Positions 1 to 5,852 of a DNA stretch of 8,100 bases are shown piece after piece. The position numbers and the translations under genes were made by a program. Position 1 is the stretch's first letter; each line of letters begins with the position of its first letter. The DNA is from Spirochaetia bacterium (GTDB taxonomy: Bacteria > Spirochaetota > Spirochaetia > Treponematales > Breznakiellaceae). The notes under the pieces are model-generated. The model saw nothing but the letters and a program-made list of their open reading frames with translations, did not search any database and was not told where the DNA came from. The stretch spans positions 1 through 8,100 of the forward strand of contig BOBI01000091.1 in the NCBI GenBank assembly GCA_026002305.1. Reading direction: 5' to 3'.

Positions 1-335
1 GTGTCATTGGGGAAAATAGCTCCGGCGGATTTCATAATACCGGCGGGAATGTTTTTATTTTTCCAGTAAGGCAAGGCCGTTACAGGAGTCGCCGCACCCT
101 GCAAAATTTTCGCGCCTTCAAAAGAATTCCCGTCAATATCGGCGCTTAATGTACTTCCGTCTTCGGCAATCCACTCAATACGCCAGCTTGGGGTTCCCAG
201 AATTTGCTGCCACACTTCCGGCAGCGGCGGTGTTTCGATACGAAAAGTATCGGTAAATATCGGCATCCCACAACCCATCGCAAAAATAATATTCGCCATG
301 ATAACGGCCGCAAAACTTTTTTTAAAAATTTTCAT
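1..335 (-). CDS. Putative lipoprotein of unknown function, partial (C-terminus beyond window)
   Basis: The reading frame is open from an ATG at 335-333 to the window edge, giving 111 complete codons without a stop. I do not recognise the family. The N-terminus has a lipoprotein-style signal: basic residues (K2, K5, K6), a hydrophobic stretch at about residues 8-20, then A-M-G-C with Cys22 as the predicted lipidated residue. The -3 and -2 positions (Ala, Met) depart from the classical Leu-Ala/Ser pattern; relaxed lipoboxes of this kind are known in spirochaetes. The visible mature part is Trp- and Pro-rich (for example P-E-V-W, P-S-W-R-I-E-W) and suggests a secreted beta-rich domain, but no motif supports a function. 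It lies 63 bp downstream of sua5 on the same strand, with a weak terminator-like element between them. No Shine-Dalgarno sequence precedes the ATG. Confidence 0.7.
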   Translation of the reverse strand, partial: MKIFKKSFAAVIMANIIFAMGCGMPIFTDTFRIETPPLPEVWQQILGTPSWRIEWIAEDGSTLSADIDGNSFEGAKILQGAATPVTALPYWKNKNIPAGIMKSAGAIFPND

Positions 336-373
336 AAATAGTATTAGGCGGACGGTATTCACCGCGCTTGGGT

Positions 374-390
374 AAAAAACGGTAAAACCG
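374..390 (-). terminator. Weak Rho-independent terminator candidate after sua5
   Basis: Read on the minus strand, a short stem CGGT-TTT-ACCG (390 to 380) is followed directly by six T residues (379 to 374). It begins 8 bases past the sua5 stop codon, which is the right position and orientation. The stem is only 4 bp, so efficiency may be low and read-through into the lipoprotein gene is possible. Confidence 0.35.
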
Positions 391-398
391 AACTTTAT

Positions 399-1439
399 TT
401 ATTTTTTTGTTATAAACATCATGTCCGGGTGCATATTTGCAGCCGACGCTTTCTTCAACCTGTCATTAATTGCGCGTCCAAGACCCGATTCGCGGCATTT
501 TTGCGCGTTAATAGCGGAAACGTGCAATTTGTCAATAATGTGTAAAGTTTCAAACAGGTTAGACGCGGCTTCGTATTCGCTTCCGGTTTCGCTTAATATA
601 AAAATATTTTGTATATCGTAAGTTTTGTTACGCGCAGCCCACTTATCAAACGTAGCTTTATCAAAAAACAAAAACACTTCTGTTTTATCCGCATGTACGT
701 CAAGCGATGTCATCTCTTCCGCCGTGTACAAAAAAAGCGGCGTGTGCGGCGCATAATGGCTTTTAAGCAGCCCCGGCGATGCCCGCGATGTGCCGGTGTT
801 ATGCGCAATGCTGCCGGTAACGGCTTCTATTTGTTCCTGCGTTGTTCCGCCCTGCCGCAAGATACGCGGTGCGTTATGCGTAAGATCCAGCACCGTCGAT
901 TCCACGCCAATGCCGGTGCGCCCGCCGTCAAGAATAATATCAACCATGCCGCCAAGCTGATCCCGTACATGTTCCGCAAGTGTGGGACTTAAATATCCAA
1001 ACGGGTTTGCGCTTGGAGCGGCAATAAGTCCTGTTGATTTGCGGATAAGCTCCAATGCCCCGTCGTGATTCGGGAAGCGCACCGCAACCGAGGGCAAACC
1101 GGCGGTTGCCAGATCCGGCACAATGGAAAGTTTCGGCAGCACAAGCGTAAGCGGCCCTGGCCACAAAAGGCCGCTTATTTTCAGAAGCATATCTTTCTGG
1201 ACGTCGCCTAACGCTTTGTAATCAATAATTTTTTGTAATGAAGCAAGCTCCGCGATATGTATAATAAGCGGATCAAAAAACGGCCTCCGCTTTGTCTCGA
1301 ATATTTTCGCAAGCGCCTTGGTGTTTAACGCATCGGCGCCTAAACCATAAACCGTTTCCGTAGGAAAGGCAACAAGACCGCCATTTTTTATAACACTTAC
1401 CGCAATCTCAATGTTAGCGCTTGTTAGTGGCAGGTACAT
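399..1439 (-). CDS. sua5: L-threonylcarbamoyladenylate synthase, Sua5 type
   Basis: This 346-residue protein is predicted to condense threonine, bicarbonate and ATP into threonylcarbamoyl-AMP, the donor used by the Tsa complex to form t6A37 in ANN-decoding tRNAs; it should be cytosolic. The YrdC/TsaC domain spans about residues 5-205. It shows PTETVYGLG (26-34), KRRP (50-53, the KxRP nucleotide-binding motif), SANPFG (143-148), GVESTVLDL (178-186) and ILRQG (193-197). The linker SPG..KSHYAP (221-231) and a C-terminal Sua5 domain (about 235-335, ending in GLGRAINDRL) distinguish it from the short TsaC form of about 190 residues. Length is normal for Sua5. The start is the first in-frame ATG; no good Shine-Dalgarno is seen. 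It is divergent from znuA across a 48-bp spacer. Confidence 0.95.
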   Translation of the reverse strand: MYLPLTSANIEIAVSVIKNGGLVAFPTETVYGLGADALNTKALAKIFETKRRPFFDPLIIHIAELASLQKIIDYKALGDVQKDMLLKISGLLWPGPLTLVLPKLSIVPDLATAGLPSVAVRFPNHDGALELIRKSTGLIAAPSANPFGYLSPTLAEHVRDQLGGMVDIILDGGRTGIGVESTVLDLTHNAPRILRQGGTTQEQIEAVTGSIAHNTGTSRASPGLLKSHYAPHTPLFLYTAEEMTSLDVHADKTEVFLFFDKATFDKWAARNKTYDIQNIFILSETGSEYEAASNLFETLHIIDKLHVSAINAQKCRESGLGRAINDRLKKASAANMHPDMMFITKK

Positions 1440-1448
1440 TTCTATACT
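1421..1448 (+). promoter_or_regulatory. Candidate sigma-70-type promoter for znuA
   Basis: TTGTTA (1421-1426) and TATACT (1443-1448) are separated by 16 bp, a fair match to -35 and -10 boxes. The predicted start of transcription near 1455 would leave a leader of about 33 nt before znuA. The -10 box falls inside the left arm of the inverted repeat at 1442-1451. By symmetry, the right arm offers TATACT on the minus strand (1475-1470) as a -10 for sua5, although its -35 region is poor. This is a consensus match by eye only. Confidence 0.35.
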
Positions 1449-1476
1449 TTACAATGTATGCTATATTAAAGTATAG
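1442..1476. promoter_or_regulatory. 10-bp perfect inverted repeat between sua5 and znuA, possible operator
   Basis: CTATACTTTA (1442-1451) and its exact reverse complement TAAAGTATAG (1467-1476) flank a 15-bp AT-rich spacer. The repeat fills most of the 48-bp divergent intergenic region and each arm contains a -10-like TATACT facing outward. Zinc-uptake genes are often controlled by Zur or DtxR/TroR-type repressors, so a metal-responsive operator is possible. The arm sequence does not match a Zur or Fur box that I can name, and the long spacer is unlike a compact Fur-family site. A divergent-promoter symmetry without a regulator is the alternative. Confidence 0.45.
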
Positions 1477-1487
1477 CAGGTTATTAT

Positions 1488-2459
1488 ATGAAACAAATAT
1501 CATTACCCACCATAAGCATTATTACCGTCCTGTTATTTGCCGCAGGTTGTACACAAAAGAAATATGAATCGCCCGCGGGGCAAAGGTCAATTGAAGTTCA
1601 AAACGGAAACGGAAAAATCACTGTAATTGCGACCATTTTTCCGATATTCGATTTTGTCCGGGCTGTCGCAAAAGATAAAGTTCAGCTTTCAATGCTTTTA
1701 CCGCCGGCGCAGGACAGCCATTCCTTTGAACCCACGCCAAAAGATATTATCAACATTCAAAACAGTGATATTTTTATTTATGTTGGCGGCGAATCCGATC
1801 AATGGGTTAACAGGATTTTGGAATCCATGGACACAAACAATATTACTATTATTAAACTTATGGATACTGTTGATGTGGTAGAAGAAGAAATGGTGGAAGG
1901 CATGGAAGATGACGCGGAGGAGACAGGGATTACCTATGATGAACATGTATGGACAACGCCTGAAAACGCTAAACTTATTGTGCTCGCCATTGCAGACGCG
2001 CTTTGTACGGCCGATACCGCAAACTCAGATTTTTACCGTCAAAACAGAGATGACTATACCGTGCAGCTGGATGAGCTTTCCGCCGAATTTCAGACGGTGG
2101 TAAATAATGCAAAACGTAAAACGATTGTGTTTGGAGACCGTTTTCCCTTTCAATATTTTGCGAACCGCTGGGGGCTTATTTTTTTTGCTGCTTTCCCCGG
2201 CTGTTCCACCGAAACAGAACCCAGTGTGAGAACCGTAGCTTTTTTAATTGACAAAATAAAGAACGAACATATACCGGTTGTTTTTCATATTGAACTTTCC
2301 AATGAACGAATTGCGGACGCCATTGCGGAAGAAACCGGCGCGGAAAAGTTATTGCTTCATGCTTGTCATAATATTTCAAAAACGGATTTTGAAAACGGCA
2401 TAACATACATCGACTTTATGCGAAAAAATGTTGACAACCTACGGAAGGCATTGCAATGA
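1488..2459 (+). CDS. znuA: Metal (zinc-type) ABC transporter substrate-binding lipoprotein, ZnuA/AdcA family
   Basis: This 323-residue protein is predicted to capture Zn2+ (or Mn2+) outside the cytoplasmic membrane for an ABC importer. A signal peptide ends in the lipobox FAAGC with Cys21 lipidated. The cluster A-I/SBP_bac_9 fold follows: VIATIFPIFDF near 46-56, PPAQDSHSFEPTPKD (72-86) with ligand His78, DEHVW with ligand His153, then GDRFPFQYF (216-224), AAFPGC-TETEPS (234-246) and LLLHACHNIS (288-297). Where many ZnuA proteins have a His in an H-x-A-F-x-Y motif, this one has D217-R-F-P-F; the same variant is familiar in AdcA-like proteins of Firmicutes. An acidic loop (about 128-146) precedes His153 and contains no histidines. 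A weak Shine-Dalgarno (GCAGG, 1476-1480) lies 7 nt before the ATG. No permease or ATPase gene follows: a hairpin ends the unit. Confidence 0.92.
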   Translation: MKQISLPTISIITVLLFAAGCTQKKYESPAGQRSIEVQNGNGKITVIATIFPIFDFVRAVAKDKVQLSMLLPPAQDSHSFEPTPKDIINIQNSDIFIYVGGESDQWVNRILESMDTNNITIIKLMDTVDVVEEEMVEGMEDDAEETGITYDEHVWTTPENAKLIVLAIADALCTADTANSDFYRQNRDDYTVQLDELSAEFQTVVNNAKRKTIVFGDRFPFQYFANRWGLIFFAAFPGCSTETEPSVRTVAFLIDKIKNEHIPVVFHIELSNERIADAIAEETGAEKLLLHACHNISKTDFENGITYIDFMRKNVDNLRKALQ

Positions 2460-2460
2460 A

Positions 2461-2492
2461 AGGATGGGGCAGCGGTTGTGCCGCCCCATCCT
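2461..2492. terminator. Strong hairpin between convergent znuA and DUF362 genes
   Basis: A perfect 10-bp stem, AGGATGGGGC (2461-2470) with GCCCCATCCT (2483-2492), is extended after one A-C mismatch by two more pairs around a 6-nt loop. It sits directly after the znuA stop codon and 10 bases from the stop of the convergent gene, so it could serve both strands. Neither strand shows a long T-run after the stem (TGCTTCT on plus, TTCATTG on minus), so termination may be inefficient or assisted, or the stem may mainly protect 3' ends. Confidence 0.6.
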
Positions 2493-2502
2493 GCTTCTAA
2501 TA

Positions 2503-3627
2503 CTATTTAACCTTTATCAATTCATATTGACTTGTACCAAGGCCGATCTTCTCGGCGTGGGTAAGCTGCGTTAAGCCGTTTGTTGCAGGATGCACGTCGA
2601 TAAAGTGATCGGTACCGTGATCTGTATGTTTGTGATCACGCTCGCCAAGTATGCTGCTCGCAATGGCGGGAGCGGCGTTTATGGCATCCAAACAGGCTCT
2701 GTCCAAAGCTACGGGGTTAAAGCCGGCAAATATTCCGATATCCGGCACTATCGGGGCATCGCTTTCGGCATGACAATCGCAGAAGGGCGATACCTGATTT
2801 ATAACCGTTATGTGAAAGTTGGGGCGTCCGTCCAAAACCGCTTTTGAATATTCTGCAATCTTTGCATTCAAAATGTCGTTGGCAGACCAAACGTTATTCG
2901 AAATGGCACTGTAATTACAGGTGCCGATACAGCGGCCGCAGCCTACGCACTTTTTGTGATCGATGCTTGCCTTCTTGCTGGCGTTAAACGAAATTGCGTT
3001 ATGCGCACAAAATTTTGCACAGGTTTTACAGCCGCGGCATACTTCTTGCTGGACTTCCGGTTTGCCTTCGTTGTGCATTGCCATTTTACCGGCGCGGCTG
3101 CCGCAGCCCATTCCGATATTTTTTAACGCGCCGCCGAAACTCGCGTTCTCGTGGCCTTTAAAATGGTTAAGCGAAATGACAATATCGGCATCCATGACAG
3201 CGCGGCCTATACGCGCGACTTTACAATACTGTGCGCCTTTAACAGGAACCTCAATGTCGTCGGTGCCTTTCAGTCCGTCGGCGATAATGTTATGAACGCC
3301 GGTTGATAGTGGCGTATAACCGTTTTCAAAAGCGGCTTCCATGTGCATAAGCGCATCTTTGCGTCTGCCTACATAAAGTGTATTACAGTCGGCAAGGAAA
3401 GGCCTGCCGCCTAATTTTTTTATTTTGTCGCAAACAGTTTTCGCAAAGTTGGGCCGCAAAAATGCCAGGTTGCCGGGCTCGCCAAAGTGAACTTTTACAC
3501 AAACAAATTTATTGTTAAAATCAATTTCCTCTATACCTGCTTTTTTTATCAAACGATCCATTTTGTGTAATAAACTATCGCCTGTCTTGCAGCGCATATC
3601 TGTCCAAAATACTTTTGCTTTTTCCAT
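2503..3627 (-). CDS. DUF362 domain protein with two 4Fe-4S cluster motifs
   Basis: This 374-residue soluble protein has a DUF362 domain over most of its length (N-terminal VCVKVHFGEPGN near 42-53; NHFKGHE, FGGALKN-IGMGCGSR at 154-178) interrupted by a ferredoxin-like insert. The insert has CxxCxxCxxxC at C197/C200/C203/C207 and again at C227/C230/C233/C237, the pattern for two 4Fe-4S clusters. A later CDC pair (283, 285) and a His-rich stretch (332-341), then IDVHP and the C-terminal HAEKIGLG, complete the family signature. The family is common in anaerobes and its reaction is unestablished; electron transfer is the reasonable inference. An excellent Shine-Dalgarno, AAGAGGTGA (3639-3631), fixes the start. 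The esterase gene lies 48 bp upstream on the same strand, but a terminator-like stem and AT-rich promoter-like DNA between them suggest separate transcription. Confidence 0.92.
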   Translation of the reverse strand: MEKAKVFWTDMRCKTGDSLLHKMDRLIKKAGIEEIDFNNKFVCVKVHFGEPGNLAFLRPNFAKTVCDKIKKLGGRPFLADCNTLYVGRRKDALMHMEAAFENGYTPLSTGVHNIIADGLKGTDDIEVPVKGAQYCKVARIGRAVMDADIVISLNHFKGHENASFGGALKNIGMGCGSRAGKMAMHNEGKPEVQQEVCRGCKTCAKFCAHNAISFNASKKASIDHKKCVGCGRCIGTCNYSAISNNVWSANDILNAKIAEYSKAVLDGRPNFHITVINQVSPFCDCHAESDAPIVPDIGIFAGFNPVALDRACLDAINAAPAIASSILGERDHKHTDHGTDHFIDVHPATNGLTQLTHAEKIGLGTSQYELIKVK

Positions 3628-3655
3628 AAATCACCTCTTAATAACTATATTTTAT

Positions 3656-3677
3656 ATAAAACAAGCGCGTTGCGCTT
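3656..3677 (-). terminator. Probable Rho-independent terminator of the esterase gene
   Basis: On the minus strand the stem AAGCGC-AAC-GCGCTT (3677 to 3663) is followed by GTTTTAT (3662 to 3656). It begins within the esterase stop codon, a compact arrangement. The stem is 6 bp with a 3-nt loop. Directly beyond it a perfect AT palindrome, TTTTATATAAAA (3650-3661), can supply a -10-like box for the DUF362 gene. Confidence 0.5.
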
Positions 3678-4458
3678 AATTTTTCCAAGCGTTAAGCGTT
3701 TTTTGCAATGCTTCGTTAAAGAAATTCCAATCGTGCCGTCCCGTCCATTCATCAAATGTATAATCAAGTTTCAGCTCTTTTACCGCATGGTTAAACTGAC
3801 GGTTTTCTTCTAACAGGTCGTCCTCTTTTCCGCAAGCGGCATAGATTTTTGGTTTTTTCTTTAACTGCGAAATTTCTTTAGCAAGAGAGAAAATGTCATC
3901 TTTTTTGTTGTACTCCAGATCCTCGCCGAATATCGCGTAAAAGTCGCGCAGTATCGCGGCATTATCGGGGGAGTGCGCCGCCCAAGCCTGTCCTTCTTTT
4001 TTTAACTGCTCCAGATACTTGCTTATGAATAAACAAGCCGGCGAAATAGCCCCGCAAAAACCATATTGCCCGGGTTTAGAGAGCGCAAGTTTTAGCGCGC
4101 CGTAACCGCCCATAGAGCAGCCGATAACCGCGGTATCCTCGCGCTTGCTGGAAATGTTAAAAACATTTTTTACAATCTCCGGCAGCTCCTCGCCAATATA
4201 CATAAAGTAATTAAGGCCGTGTTTCATATTCGTATAAAAACTGCGCCCCACCTCCGGCATAATAAAAACCGCGTTAGAATCACCCGCATAAACCGACAGC
4301 ATCGTATCGCTCAACCACGTTTGGCTATTGCCGTGCAGCCCGTGCAGCAGGTACACCACCTTGCAGCGGCTTTTTTCTACAAAATTATCCGGCGCAAATA
4401 CCGAAATGCCTGTTTTAAACCCAAGCACCTTTGAATAAACAGATCCATGAAATGTCAT
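3676..4458 (-). CDS. Alpha/beta-hydrolase esterase, EstA (tributyrin esterase)/esterase D-like
   Basis: This 260-residue serine hydrolase is predicted to cleave short-chain acyl or acetyl esters, possibly from plant polysaccharide or small acylated compounds; the substrate is not readable from sequence. Numbering from the ATG at 4458: LLHGLHGN (37-44) forms the oxyanion region, MPEVGRSFYTNM (67-78) is typical of the EstA group, GCSMG carries nucleophile Ser115, an Asp in CGKEDDLLEEN (about 213-214) is the likely acid, and GRHDW supplies His242. No signal peptide is seen, so it is probably cytoplasmic. An ATG 18 bases upstream (4476) is in frame but lacks a Shine-Dalgarno; AAAGGA (4470-4465) sits 6 nt before the chosen ATG, and family members begin near this point. 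S-formylglutathione hydrolase is a related alternative but the motifs fit EstA better. Confidence 0.9.
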   Translation of the reverse strand: MTFHGSVYSKVLGFKTGISVFAPDNFVEKSRCKVVYLLHGLHGNSQTWLSDTMLSVYAGDSNAVFIMPEVGRSFYTNMKHGLNYFMYIGEELPEIVKNVFNISSKREDTAVIGCSMGGYGALKLALSKPGQYGFCGAISPACLFISKYLEQLKKEGQAWAAHSPDNAAILRDFYAIFGEDLEYNKKDDIFSLAKEISQLKKKPKIYAACGKEDDLLEENRQFNHAVKELKLDYTFDEWTGRHDWNFFNEALQKTLNAWKN

Positions 4459-4510
4459 TTTTATTCCTTTTTTCATTAAACTTTAAAAGTGATACGATCA
4501 TTTTATTTTA

Positions 4511-4543
4511 AATAGCGGCAGGGGGGAAGGGGGCAAAGCCCTT
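4511..4543 (+). other. G-run tract with small hairpin in the esterase-argD spacer
   Basis: The plus strand holds six consecutive G (4521-4526), AA, then five G (4529-4533), followed by CAAAGCCCTT. Two alternative small stems are possible: GGGC-AAA-GCCC (4531-4541) or AAGGG/CCCTT (4527-4531 with 4539-4543). No coding sequence covers it. It lies between two divergent genes, and its function is unknown. A two-layer G-quadruplex is conceivable but not well supported. Confidence 0.35.
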
Positions 4544-4571
4544 ATTGTCCGTGTTTTGGTTTAATACCGTC

Positions 4572-4613
4572 CGCACGCTACACCCGCTTGCGTGCGAGGC
4601 TCTGCGGCGGGTG
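4572..4613 (+). other. GC-rich hairpin with pseudoknot-like second stem upstream of argD
   Basis: CGCACGC (4572-4578) pairs perfectly with GCGTGCG (4590-4596) across an 11-nt loop. The loop contains CACCCGC (4581-4587), which is exactly complementary to GCGGGTG (4607-4613). The two 7-bp stems interlock in the order of an H-type pseudoknot, or could alternate if the first stem opens. The element ends 53 bp before the argD start and is in the argD sense orientation. It could be a structured leader, part of a dispersed intergenic repeat, or chance in GC-rich DNA. I cannot match it to a known riboswitch or to a tRNA. Confidence 0.45.
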
Positions 4614-4642
4614 GCTTATTCCTTTCATTACTTTGCGGTAAA

Positions 4643-4658
4643 CTGTAAATGATTACAG
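4643..4658 (+). promoter_or_regulatory. Inverted repeat overlapping the argD ribosome binding site
   Basis: CTGTAA (4643-4648) and TTACAG (4653-4658) are perfect inverted repeats around ATGA. The right arm shares AG with the AGGAG Shine-Dalgarno (4657-4661) of argD, which lies 5 nt before the chosen ATG. In RNA this would be a weak AU-rich hairpin that could partly mask the site; in DNA it could be a short operator half-site pair. It does not match an ARG box that I recognise. Confidence 0.3.
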
Positions 4659-4666
4659 GAGCTTTA

Positions 4667-5824
4667 ATGGCTGATTATTTTATGAATACGTACCACCGGC
4701 TGCCGGTAACTTTTGTACGCGGCGAAGGGTGCTATCTTTTTGATGACGCGGGTAAAGAGCACTTGGATTTTTCTTCCGGTATTGCGGTGAATTGTTTGGG
4801 GCATAGGCATCCGGCTTTGTTAAAGGCGGTGCGCGAGCAATCGGAAAAGTTACTGCACGTTTCCAATTATTATCAGTGCGGTACGAGCGCGGCGTTTGCG
4901 CGGAATATTACGCAGGCGGCGGGCATGAAAAAGGTGTTTTTGTGTAATTCCGGTGCGGAAGCTAATGAGGGCGCTTGCAAGGTTGCGCGTAAATATTCGG
5001 CGAAAAAATATGGCGGTAAACGTCATGTTATTGTTACCCTGGAGGGGAGTTTTCACGGGCGGACCATTACCACGCTGTCGGCAACAGGCCAGCCGAAATT
5101 TCACCAAAACTTTGGGCCTTTTACACCGGGCTTCCGGTTTGTAAAGGCCGGGGATATTGCCGGTTTGGATATGGCGCTGGACGAGAAGGTTGCCGGTTTG
5201 TTGATAGAGCCGGTGCAGGGTGAAAGCGGCGTTATCCCGATGCCGCAGGAATTTATGACAGCGGCGGCTGAAATCTGCGCAAAACGCGATATTTTGTTGA
5301 TGCTTGATGAGATTCAGTGCGGTAACGGCAGGACGGGCGCCTATCTGGCCGCTACGCAATATGGTGTACAGCCCGATGTTGTAACGCTTGCCAAAGGAAT
5401 TGCAGGCGGTATTCCATGCGGCGCTTTTCTTGCGGATGATAAGGCCGCCGGTGTGCTGGAGGTTGGCGATCACGGCAGTACTTTTGGCGGGAACCCGCTG
5501 GCGGCGGCTTGCGGTAATGCCGTGCTGGAAATTGTCAATAACAAGGCCTTTTTGGCTGAAATTGCCGAAAAGGGCGCCTATTTTATTGATGGTTTAAAGG
5601 CGCTTAACAGCCCGAAAATTACCGCCGTGCGCGGTATGGGGCTTATATCGGCGTGCGATCTTACCGTTGATGCATGGCCGGTTCTGGAAAAGGCGCTTGA
5701 TGCGGGGCTTTTAATGCTTTCCGCCGGTGCGAAAACCCTGAGGTTTTTGCCGCCATACATTATCACAAAAGAAGAAATCGACAAGGCTTTGCAAATTCTT
5801 GACGAAATCTTACGAAAGGGTTAA
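4667..5824 (+). CDS. argD: Acetylornithine aminotransferase family, class III PLP aminotransferase
   Basis: This 385-residue cytosolic PLP enzyme is predicted to interconvert N-acetylglutamate semialdehyde and N-acetylornithine in arginine biosynthesis, with glutamate as amino donor. Motifs numbered from the ATG at 4667 are FSSGIAVNCLGH-HP (35-49), SGAEAN (95-100, PLP phosphate contact), GSFHGRT (127-133), EPVQGE (181-186), DEIQCGNGRTG (214-224, with Asp214 for the pyridine nitrogen), LAKGIAGG-P (241-250, with Lys243 as the Schiff base) and STFGGNPLA (271-279). Length is typical. An in-frame ATG 18 bases upstream (4649) lacks a ribosome site, whereas AGGAG (4657-4661) stands 5 nt before 4667, so the shorter start is chosen. 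No other arginine gene is in the window; a 4-aminobutyrate or succinylornithine role cannot be excluded. The cupin gene follows after 28 bp, probably in the same transcript. Confidence 0.92.
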   Translation: MADYFMNTYHRLPVTFVRGEGCYLFDDAGKEHLDFSSGIAVNCLGHRHPALLKAVREQSEKLLHVSNYYQCGTSAAFARNITQAAGMKKVFLCNSGAEANEGACKVARKYSAKKYGGKRHVIVTLEGSFHGRTITTLSATGQPKFHQNFGPFTPGFRFVKAGDIAGLDMALDEKVAGLLIEPVQGESGVIPMPQEFMTAAAEICAKRDILLMLDEIQCGNGRTGAYLAATQYGVQPDVVTLAKGIAGGIPCGAFLADDKAAGVLEVGDHGSTFGGNPLAAACGNAVLEIVNNKAFLAEIAEKGAYFIDGLKALNSPKITAVRGMGLISACDLTVDAWPVLEKALDAGLLMLSAGAKTLRFLPPYIITKEEIDKALQILDEILRKG

Positions 5825-5852
5825 TTTACAAACAATTTTATAGGAGAATAAA

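Noticed and set aside
609..992. A 127-codon plus-strand open frame
   Set aside because: It is antisense to sua5, whose conserved motifs cover the same bases. The frame is Arg- and Cys-rich in the way of non-coding translations.
940..1164. A 74-codon minus-strand frame
   Set aside because: It overlaps sua5 in another frame on the same strand; there is no frameshift in sua5 to explain and no ribosome site.
4521..4533. A G-quadruplex in the esterase-argD spacer
   Set aside because: Only two long G-runs are present; four separated runs of three are not, so only a weak two-layer form would be possible.
4572..4613. A tRNA or known riboswitch in the argD spacer
   Set aside because: There is no acceptor/anticodon/T-arm arrangement or TTC-type T-loop, and no riboswitch core that I recognise.
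4850..5473. A 207-codon open frame on the minus strand
   Set aside because: It lies wholly antisense within argD, has no recognisable domain and a composition typical of a shadow frame; argD has all its catalytic motifs in the opposite frame.
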